Part shown: one piece after another, positions 8,075 through 14,370 of the stretch
How positions within the stretch are numbered: the first letter of the stretch is position 1
Layout: the number at the start of each line of letters is the position of its first letter
Source: Flavobacteriaceae bacterium UBA4166
Lineage (GTDB): Bacteria > Bacteroidota > Bacteroidia > Flavobacteriales > Flavobacteriaceae
Direction: 5' to 3'
Length of the DNA: 20,357 nt
NCBI GenBank assembly: GCA_002379985.1
Contig: DFVG01000035.1
Span: 1 to 20,357, forward strand
Position numbers and translations under genes: made by a program
The notes under the pieces: model-generated
Told to the model about the DNA's origin: nothing
The model's input: only the letters and a program-made list of their open reading frames with translations
The model's database searches: none

Positions 8075-10126
8075 ATGAAGCGAATTTCCTTACTCCTTTG
8101 TTCACTTTTAGTCGTTACTTCCCTTACGGCACAACTTCAGAAAAAATTTGAACCCTTAGATGTTTTCCAGTTGGAATATGCCGGTGACCCGCAAATCTCA
8201 CCCGATGGGGCTCATGTGATCTACCGTAGAACCGGTTTTGACATTATGAAGGACCGTGCTGTGGGTGATCTTTGGATCGTAAATATTGAAGATAAAAAGA
8301 AACACCACAAACTCACAGCCCTCGAAGGAAGTGAGCGATCGGCACGCTGGTCTCCTTCAGGAGATCGGGTGGCGTTCGTACGAAGCACGGAGGAAGGTAG
8401 CGAAATTTATGTGTATTGGATGGAATCGGGTGCCATGGCAAAGCTGACACAGTTAGATGGTTCTCCTTCGTCCCTTACTTGGTCTCCTGATGGAACACAG
8501 TTAGCGTTTAGCATGAAGGTGAAATCCAAACCTCCTGTGTTGGCAAAAATGCCTTCCAAACCTAAGGGAGCCAAGTGGGCGAAGTCGCCGAGAATCACAG
8601 ACCGACTCAAGCATGAGGCAGACGGCGCCGGGTATATTGCTCCCGGGTTCAATCATTTGTTTACCATTCCTGCTGAAGGAGGTTCCCCACGGCAACTTAC
8701 TGATGGAGAGCGAAATTATCGTGGCAGTTTATCTTGGTCGCCGGACGGACAGCGCATTTATCTTTCTGCTAACCTGAATGAAGACTGGGAATATGACTTC
8801 AGAAACAGTGAAGTCTACGCCATAAACTTAGGAACATTGCTGTATGAGCAATTGACTGATCGCCCTGGGCCGGATGGATCGCCCATGGTATCACCGGATG
8901 GAAAGCATATCGCCTACATTGGTTTTGAAGATAAAGTACAAGCCTATCAAACGCGAAAATTACATCTGATGGACGCCAACGGAAAGAACCAACGGGAATT
9001 GTCAGGCAAACTAGATCGAAGTATTTCTGATGCCCAGTGGGCTTCTGATAGCAAGGGACTCTACATTCAGTATAATGATATCGGGAAGACAAAGATCGGT
9101 TATATGGACCTACAAGGAAATGTAACCGATATTGTTGACAACGTGGGAGGAACCACTCTTGGTCGCCCCTATGCGAGCGGTAGTTTTTCAATTTCGAAGA
9201 ACGGAACGATTGCCTATACGCTTTCAACGACAGATCGTCCTGCGGATGTAGCGATTGTAACCAAAAGGAATACAACTCCAAATTTGGTGACGAACTTAAA
9301 TAAAGATCTTCTTGATTATCGCTTGATGGCTCCTGTGGATGAAATTCGGTATACGTCTTCAGTCGACGGAAGAGAACTACAAGGATGGGTTATGTATCCG
9401 CCTGATTTTAATAAGCGAAAGAAGTATCCTTTGATCGTTGAAAATCACGGAGGGCCTATCTTGAATTACGGTCCGCATTTCTCTGCGGAAATGCAACTGT
9501 ACGCGGCCGCCGGATATATGGTATTCTACCCTAACCCGAGAGGTAGTACTAGCTATGGAGAAGAATTTGGAAACTTGCTCTATAATAATTACCCGGGGGA
9601 AGACTATAATGATGTGATTGATGGAGTAGAGGCGGTCATTGCTCGTAAGAAGACCGATCCCGATCGATTGTATGTCACCGGAGGAAGTGCCGGCGGAATC
9701 ATGACTGCTTGGATCATCGGAAAAACCGATCGTTTTAAGGCAGCCGTCGTAGCGAAACCCGTGATGAACTGGATCAGTAAGACATTGGTGGCCGATAACT
9801 ATTATGGGTATGCCAATTCGAGATATCCCGGACAACCTTGGGAGAATTTTGAAACCTATTGGAAGTTTTCGCCCATTTCATTGGTTGGAAATGTAGAAAC
9901 GCCTACGATGGTCATGGTGGGAATGAATGACCTGCGAACACCGCCTAGCGAAGCCAAGCAGCTGTATCACGCGCTAAAGCTTCGGAAGATTGAAACGGTA
10001 TTGGTGGAAATTCCGGAAGCTTCTCATGGCATTGCTTCGCGCCCCAGTAACCTCATTACGAAAGTGGCGCATACCTTGGCATGGTTCGATAAATTCGATA
10101 AGGAAGATTCCGAAGAAAAAAATTAA
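8075..10126 (+). CDS. Secreted S9 family (prolyl oligopeptidase-type) serine peptidase
   Basis: A 683-residue exported peptidase. Residues 1-19 are a signal peptide ending TAQ. Residues of about 35-400 form a beta-propeller with TolB/WD40-like repeats carrying the motif WSPDG or SPDG (for example ISPDG, WSPSG, WSPDG twice and VSPDG). The alpha/beta-hydrolase domain follows from about residue 430, with the nucleophile elbow GGSAGG (S538), acid D619 in GMNDLRTPP and H651 in ASHGI. The catalytic triad is complete. The length matches acylaminoacyl-peptidase/DPP-like S9 enzymes of Bacteroidota, which cleave short peptides in the periplasm. The exact specificity is unknown. The gene converges on the histidine phosphatase gene with an 18-bp gap. 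Confidence 0.93.
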   Translation: MKRISLLLCSLLVVTSLTAQLQKKFEPLDVFQLEYAGDPQISPDGAHVIYRRTGFDIMKDRAVGDLWIVNIEDKKKHHKLTALEGSERSARWSPSGDRVAFVRSTEEGSEIYVYWMESGAMAKLTQLDGSPSSLTWSPDGTQLAFSMKVKSKPPVLAKMPSKPKGAKWAKSPRITDRLKHEADGAGYIAPGFNHLFTIPAEGGSPRQLTDGERNYRGSLSWSPDGQRIYLSANLNEDWEYDFRNSEVYAINLGTLLYEQLTDRPGPDGSPMVSPDGKHIAYIGFEDKVQAYQTRKLHLMDANGKNQRELSGKLDRSISDAQWASDSKGLYIQYNDIGKTKIGYMDLQGNVTDIVDNVGGTTLGRPYASGSFSISKNGTIAYTLSTTDRPADVAIVTKRNTTPNLVTNLNKDLLDYRLMAPVDEIRYTSSVDGRELQGWVMYPPDFNKRKKYPLIVENHGGPILNYGPHFSAEMQLYAAAGYMVFYPNPRGSTSYGEEFGNLLYNNYPGEDYNDVIDGVEAVIARKKTDPDRLYVTGGSAGGIMTAWIIGKTDRFKAAVVAKPVMNWISKTLVADNYYGYANSRYPGQPWENFETYWKFSPISLVGNVETPTMVMVGMNDLRTPPSEAKQLYHALKLRKIETVLVEIPEASHGIASRPSNLITKVAHTLAWFDKFDKEDSEEKN

Positions 10127-10144
10127 GAATAACTACGTTAAGGC

Positions 10145-10678
10145 TTAATTGATCTTTAGTACTTGTACTGATGTTTGATCGCCTGCTTTCGTCACAATAA
10201 ATAGACTGGAGTTGTTATTATCGTCCATGGAAGCATAGCGTTCTTCTCCTATGATCTTATTTACCAGTTGCGGCGTTGTGTTGCTGTGGCCTACTACCAA
10301 GACAGTTTTTCCGTGAGTAGCTTCTTGAAAAAATGGATTGTAAAGATCGTTGGCGTTGTAGGTCGTGATCTCCAGATCTTTACTTTTTGCCGTGGGAGAA
10401 GCCGTCATCAGCGTACGTGTGTATTCGGTAGAGTAAACGGCATCTAATGGTACTTCCGACAAAACCTCTGCCCAGTTTTCGGCACGAAAGAAGCCTTTTT
10501 TTGTCAATTCAGGGTCTGAATTATTCGGATTACTACGGTCTTTTTCTGCATGGCGAATAAGATAGTAGGTAGTGATTGCAAGGGTAGGTTTCGCTACAAT
10601 AGAATCGGTTTCAGTTTGCGCATTTCCGTCCATTAGGAAACAGAGACTAAGGCTAAGAAATAGGATCAGCTTTTTCAC
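10145..10678 (-). CDS. Exported histidine phosphatase family protein
   Basis: A protein of about 177 residues of the phosphoglycerate mutase-like histidine phosphatase superfamily (SixA-like size). The catalytic RHG-type motif is RHAE (R42, H43, E45), a conserved arginine lies in EYTRT (R88), and the second catalytic histidine is H131 in VVGHSN. The N-terminus KKLILFLSLSLCFLMDGNAQ is a signal peptide, so the enzyme should act in the periplasm. The substrate is unknown. There is no ATG. The GTG at 10678 gives an ordinary M-K-K-L signal sequence, while an in-frame TTG at 10684 would add two residues. The start is therefore slightly uncertain. Confidence 0.85.
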   Translation of the reverse strand: MKKLILFLSLSLCFLMDGNAQTETDSIVAKPTLAITTYYLIRHAEKDRSNPNNSDPELTKKGFFRAENWAEVLSEVPLDAVYSTEYTRTLMTASPTAKSKDLEITTYNANDLYNPFFQEATHGKTVLVVGHSNTTPQLVNKIIGEERYASMDDNNNSSLFIVTKAGDQTSVQVLKIN

Positions 10679-10703
10679 GTTCAAAATTTTCCTAAAAATA
10701 CAA

Positions 10704-10721
10704 AAACCACCGAAGTGGTTT
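10704..10721 (-). terminator. Hairpin with TTCG loop followed by T-run (minus strand)
   Basis: On the minus strand a 7-bp stem AAACCAC/GTGGTTT encloses a TTCG tetraloop and continues into a T-rich tail (TTGTATTTTT). It lies behind the 43-aa gene and just ahead of the histidine phosphatase start. It may be a second terminator for the small gene or a leader hairpin for the phosphatase. Confidence 0.5.
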
Positions 10722-10763
10722 CTATATAGGGAGCAAATAAATATGGTTTTTTTAAACGCTAAA

Positions 10764-10797
10764 AACCTCTGAGCAGATCATGATCCATTCAGAGGTT
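10764..10797 (-). terminator. Putative terminator behind the 43-aa membrane peptide gene
   Basis: A perfect 9-bp stem, AACCTCTGA/TCAGAGGTT, with a 16-nt loop that itself contains GATCATGATC. On the minus strand it is followed by a T-run (GGTTTTTAGCG). It lies 6 bp past the stop codon of the small minus-strand gene. Confidence 0.55.
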
Positions 10798-10803
10798 GTG
10801 TGT

Positions 10804-10935
10804 TTACAGGTATTGAGAGGCGGTGATCAAGGTGTACGAAAGTACGACCAAAGTGATAGAAGCTACATACACGGCCAAAGCCTGATTTCTTTTCGGTTGG
10901 ATTTTAGTTTTCATTGTGTTTAAGTTGGTTTTCAT
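10804..10935 (-). CDS. Small single-span membrane peptide, 43 aa
   Basis: A short open frame from the ATG at 10935 to the TAA at 10804. The peptide starts MKTNLNTMKTKIQPKRNQ, a basic N-terminus, followed by one hydrophobic segment at about residues 19-39 (ALAVYVASITLVVLSYTLIT), then a short tail SQYL. A second in-frame ATG at codon 8 would give 36 residues with the same layout. The charge bias predicts N-in, C-out. Support for a real gene is the clean membrane segment, the isolated intergenic position, an A-rich leader, and two terminator-like hairpins directly downstream. I know no family for it. It diverges from the CsbD gene, so a stress role is possible but speculative. Confidence 0.55.
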   Translation of the reverse strand: MKTNLNTMKTKIQPKRNQALAVYVASITLVVLSYTLITASQYL

Positions 10936-10980
10936 GATTAATTTTCTGTTGATTGATGTACTTAATAGACGAGGCAAGCA

Positions 10981-11011
10981 CAAAAATGTTACAATTCATC
11001 TATAGAATAAA
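10981..11011 (-). promoter_or_regulatory. Possible promoter of the 43-aa peptide gene
   Basis: On the minus strand TTTA (11011-11008) is followed after 19 bp by CATTTTTG (10988-10981), one mismatch from the consensus in each box. It lies 45 bp ahead of the ATG at 10935. This is a weak but correctly spaced match. Confidence 0.3.
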
Positions 11012-11194
11012 CGTGAATATTATGGTTTAAGCTACTGAAATGTAGTTTTTTAAGGTTGAATTGTAGCCTTGAGGGATATATTCCGTTTTGATAAAACAAT
11101 AACAGTTTCTTCAGAATCTTTGGCTTTTCTTTATCACATTATTCGAAGTGCATCAGGTATCTTTAGGTATATGCTAACAATAAATAATAATGCT

Positions 11195-11380
11195 ATGAAT
11201 TCTGAACAGATTAAAGGAAAATGGAATCAGATTAAAGGTAAAATGAAGCAAGAGTATGGCATTCAAGCCAATGACGATGAAACCTTTTCTGAAGGAAAGT
11301 TTGACGAACTTTTAGGTCGGGCCCAAGAAAAAACCGGAAAGACCAAAGAAGCGATCAAACGCGAAATTTCTAGTTGGTAG
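11195..11380 (+). CDS. CsbD family stress protein
   Basis: A 61-residue, highly charged and probably helical protein. The N-terminus MNSEQIKGKWNQIKGKMK and the later FDELLGRAQEKTGKTKEAI are the two halves of the CsbD repeat, with its K-G and G-K spacing. CsbD proteins accumulate in general stress or starvation in many bacteria, but their molecular role is not known. An in-frame extension to 11069 has no family similarity and would start at a TTG, so I chose the ATG at 11195, which gives the normal family length. The gene is followed by a strong rho-independent terminator. The 259-bp region upstream is shared with the divergent 43-aa peptide gene. Confidence 0.88.
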   Translation: MNSEQIKGKWNQIKGKMKQEYGIQANDDETFSEGKFDELLGRAQEKTGKTKEAIKREISSW

Positions 11381-11398
11381 ACTATTTGAAGTACCAAG

Positions 11399-11428
11399 AA
11401 ACCCTCATCACTCGGTGAGGGTTTTTTT
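11399..11428 (+). terminator. Rho-independent terminator of the CsbD gene
   Basis: A 9-bp stem AAACCCTCA/TGAGGGTTT with loop TCACTCGG, followed by TTTT, 19 bp after the CsbD stop. The stop codon of the convergent gene (TGA, 11410-11408 on the minus strand) lies within the hairpin loop. Confidence 0.85.
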
Positions 11429-13171
11429 ATGAGGTTCGGCCAAGGTATAATTTAAAAACCCGATCAACATCTCGTCAGTACTTTGAATTCCAAAATGCAA
11501 TTCTTTCGAAGGATCTGGATTTAAAGGGTTCTGCCATGAATTGTCATAGGTACCTTCCACAAGAATAACAGAACCTTTTGTTACGCGAATCGGTTCTTTC
11601 AACTTGTATAAATATTGCCAATTGAAATTATAATCGGGTACGGAGATCAATGTTTGCTGTTCTCCCGAAGGGGCTATAACAGACATTCTCATACGGGTAC
11701 CCCGATAGTGCATATGCGGTACCAGATAATGTATATCGATATCTTTGGTAAGGGTGTCGGCTACCGTCAGTGTAACATTACTACTGTGAGGAGGAATTGT
11801 AAACGTTGTATTGGAGGGGGATAAGGCATAGAACTCTTTCTCAGGCGGAGTGTCATAGTAATAGAAACCGAGTTGTGTGCGATCTTCTTCTTCTTTTCCT
11901 GTGGGAGTGTAATGAATTTGAATGGTCAATTCGGTTCCTTTTTTAAGAAATACTCCGGTTCCTTCCGGAAACATAGTGCTTTGATCGATCCCGCCCCCCA
12001 AAGCAATATAGTTATCGGTCCAAGGTCGTGCCGGCCGATTGACGATCAGACTTTTTTTATTGGTTTCTTTATTGGTCAATACAATGTGATGCACTGCTTT
12101 GGTACTTCCGGGTTGGATGCCCACGCCTTGTAACCACGTATCTTCTTTTAATCCCAATGAAAACGTTTGATAACGATACGGAATGATCCCTGTGGCCGGA
12201 ATTGTTTCCGGTTGCAGCGTAATGATCGTATCAGGCGTTCCTAACGGCCATGCTTTTGTTTTCTGCGGAAGTTTTGAAAGCGTATCCTCACCGTGACCTC
12301 GTTCCATCCCCGTTTCAATCCATCGATACAATGCATACGCACTACTGTCTGCTAGTGAAAAGTCATTTTTAAAATCACCAATATGCGGATCGGCTTTCCA
12401 AGGCGGCATCCGTTTGCTCAGCAGCACTTGTTTGATTGTAGAGGACCATCCGCGAATGGTTTGATAATCGGTCATCGACCATGGGGCGATTCCATCGTCT
12501 TTGTGACAGCGAACACAGTGGTTGGTGAGAATAGGTGCAATATCTTCTGTATAAGTGAAAGATTCTTCGTTTATTTTTGATGTTCGGGTGACCGTACAAC
12601 CTTTGGCCATTGCAGCATTTTCTGGCAAAGGAGTATCCTTTAGAATTGCATTTAATGCATTTCGGGCATAGGTTTCGGTAGGCGGCCGTTGCGCTTCATA
12701 GTCCAAACGATTATTAATGGGGCCTCTAAATAATACTTTGCGTGTGGTAGGATGTAAAATAAGTAGCTCTGAGGTGAGGGTAATGTCTAAGGCTTCCGCA
12801 AGGAGTTGTGCTTCATCCATTAAGACCGGAACGGGAAAATCGTATGCCTTTGCTTCAGCTTGAACCTTTGCCCGATCATCTTGCAGATTGCTATTCAGCA
12901 TAAAAAAAACAACATTTTCCTGCTCGTAATCGGCGACGAACTGTTTGAAATCTGTCATTGCATTTCGAACAATGGGACAGCCATTTCCTTGTACCCAAAG
13001 CACAATGGCTTTATGGTCGTTGTATCGTGAAAATCTGTGAAACCCACCGTTGGCATCGAAAAGAGCATAGTCGTTTTGGCGACTATCAGCAACGGGTTCC
13101 GAGGGATTCTGTTGGCATCCTATAGTCATTAGGAGCATTCCCAATCCCATGCAAATTGACATCACTTTCAT
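11408..13171 (-). CDS. Redoxin / cytochrome c / copper type II monooxygenase-like fusion lipoprotein
   Basis: A 587-residue envelope lipoprotein: MKVMSICMGLGMLLMTIGC is a lipoprotein signal with C19. Residues of about 30-180 form a thioredoxin-like redoxin domain with a lone cysteine at C65 (GNGCPIVR). Residues of about 205-290 contain a c-type heme site, CVRCH at 219-223, with M255 in RMPPW as a likely axial ligand. The C-terminal part, about 330-580, resembles the two-domain PHM copper monooxygenase fold. All six expected ligands are visible with fitting spacing: H361, H362, H420, H486, H488 (PHMH) and M568. The TTG at 13189 precedes the lipoprotein signal, so the ATG at 13171 is preferred. 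The natural substrate is unknown; oxidative modification of a periplasmic or external molecule is inferred. Confidence 0.8.
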   Translation of the reverse strand: MKVMSICMGLGMLLMTIGCQQNPSEPVADSRQNDYALFDANGGFHRFSRYNDHKAIVLWVQGNGCPIVRNAMTDFKQFVADYEQENVVFFMLNSNLQDDRAKVQAEAKAYDFPVPVLMDEAQLLAEALDITLTSELLILHPTTRKVLFRGPINNRLDYEAQRPPTETYARNALNAILKDTPLPENAAMAKGCTVTRTSKINEESFTYTEDIAPILTNHCVRCHKDDGIAPWSMTDYQTIRGWSSTIKQVLLSKRMPPWKADPHIGDFKNDFSLADSSAYALYRWIETGMERGHGEDTLSKLPQKTKAWPLGTPDTIITLQPETIPATGIIPYRYQTFSLGLKEDTWLQGVGIQPGSTKAVHHIVLTNKETNKKSLIVNRPARPWTDNYIALGGGIDQSTMFPEGTGVFLKKGTELTIQIHYTPTGKEEEDRTQLGFYYYDTPPEKEFYALSPSNTTFTIPPHSSNVTLTVADTLTKDIDIHYLVPHMHYRGTRMRMSVIAPSGEQQTLISVPDYNFNWQYLYKLKEPIRVTKGSVILVEGTYDNSWQNPLNPDPSKELHFGIQSTDEMLIGFLNYTLAEPHKKTLTE

Positions 13172-13336
13172 GATTGCGAAAATACGCAATTAATATGGGG
13201 TGTAAGTACGTTGATCATCCGTATCAACTTCTTTCAACGCTTTTTTGAAATTTAAAAGAGGGGTTTTCTGAAGATAAGATGAAAAACCCTGTTTGAATTG
13301 CAGTGTATTCCCTTTTGAATTTTATAATTATTGTAG

Positions 13337-13344
13337 TATGTTGT
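13337..13344 (+). promoter_or_regulatory. Weak candidate promoter of the DUF4412-like gene
   Basis: TATGTTGT at 13337-13344 lies 19 bp after a TTTG at 13314-13317. The -7 box has two mismatches to TAnnTTTG, so only the spacing supports it. Confidence 0.2.
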
Positions 13345-13385
13345 GCTTCAGAATTTTAAATAATTAAATCACGAATCCAACACTT

Positions 13386-14246
13386 ATGAAACTTACAAGA
13401 TTACTTCTAATTATTATTTTGACCACGGGCAGTATGACGCAGGCCAACGCGCAATTCTTTAAAAAACTAAAGAAAAGTGTAGAGCGGAGTGTAGAAAACA
13501 CCATCGAACGAAAAACTTCTGATAAGGCTGCCGAGAAGACCGGTGAAGCTATGGACGAAGTATTGGAGGAAGACAAGGATAGCAAATCTTCCAAGAAGAA
13601 AAGCGAGTCAAGCACATCGACTATGCCCATTGGGTTGGGTGGAATGGAAGGCGTTCCGGGTGTATATGATTTTGAATGGGTATACCGTTTGAAAATGGTT
13701 TCTCCTCGATCTCGTAACAATATGGAGCTTGAATATTACTTAAAAGAAGATGCTGCTTATTGGGGTGCTCAATTTTATCAAGATGGGGAAACGGTGAGTC
13801 CTAATTTCATGGTGTATGACACAAACATCAATAAAATGGTCATGTTCATGGATCAGGGAAGTACGAAAATGGCCATGGCTACAAAGCTTCCGAAAGGTAT
13901 TGTAGATGCTGCTGTTGAAGAAAGCGACTACGAAGATTACACCATTAAGGAAATTCCCGGCAAAACCATTTTAGGTTATGATTGCGAAGGGTATGAAATG
14001 GAAAATGAAGACTATAAATACGTTATGTACATTACGTTTGATGCTCCGGTAAGCTTTACGGATATGTTTGGCAGTGATAAAATGCCCAAAGATTTTAATC
14101 CGGAATGGCTTATGAAAGGCGATGTGGAAGGAATGATGATGGAAATGGATATGGACGATAAAAGCTCTAATCGCAATGACATGAAGATGTCGTGTATCAA
14201 ATTAGAGAAGAAGAATTTCAGCATCCGAAAATCAGACTATCAGTAG
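13386..14246 (+). CDS. Secreted DUF4412-like protein
   Basis: A 286-residue exported protein. Residues 1-22 are a signal peptide ending ANAQ. A strongly charged, probably helical stretch follows at about 23-75 (FFKKLKKSVERSVEN, KKKSESS), then a beta-rich domain that includes GKTILGYDCEGYEME and a methionine- and aspartate-rich C-terminal region (MMMEMDMDDK). The pattern of a short KKLKK-type helix followed by a domain with MVMFMDQGS and the GYDCEGY motif is what I recall for DUF4412 proteins of Flavobacteriia. The family has no known function. The gene stands alone, between the divergent fusion lipoprotein and the convergent clpB. Confidence 0.7.
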   Translation: MKLTRLLLIIILTTGSMTQANAQFFKKLKKSVERSVENTIERKTSDKAAEKTGEAMDEVLEEDKDSKSSKKKSESSTSTMPIGLGGMEGVPGVYDFEWVYRLKMVSPRSRNNMELEYYLKEDAAYWGAQFYQDGETVSPNFMVYDTNINKMVMFMDQGSTKMAMATKLPKGIVDAAVEESDYEDYTIKEIPGKTILGYDCEGYEMENEDYKYVMYITFDAPVSFTDMFGSDKMPKDFNPEWLMKGDVEGMMMEMDMDDKSSNRNDMKMSCIKLEKKNFSIRKSDYQ

Positions 14247-14264
14247 GCGGAATAATTTTCCTAT

Positions 14265-14298
14265 AAAAAACCACCCGTAACCAAGCGGCTACGGGTGG
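14265..14298 (-). terminator. Rho-independent terminator of clpB
   Basis: A perfect 9-bp stem CCACCCGTA/TACGGGTGG with a 10-nt loop. On the minus strand it is followed by TTTTTT (14270-14265). It lies 72 bp past the clpB stop. There is no T-run on the plus strand, so it terminates clpB rather than the 13386 gene. Confidence 0.85.
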
Positions 14299-14370
14299 AC
14301 TAACCAACCAAATATAGGGTTGCATTTCCGGGTATCTCACGTCCGGCAGGCGAACCCAGACCTGTCTAGT

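Noticed and set aside
8799..9281. A 160-codon minus-strand frame inside the S9 peptidase gene
   Set aside because: It is antisense to well-supported beta-propeller coding sequence and resembles no family.
11069..11194. N-terminal extension of the CsbD protein
   Set aside because: It starts at TTG, adds 42 residues foreign to the family, and the internal ATG gives the usual 61-residue length.
14299..14370. GC-rich stretch between the clpB stop and its terminator as an RNA gene
   Set aside because: Only short imperfect pairings are visible. It is most simply the clpB 3' untranslated region.
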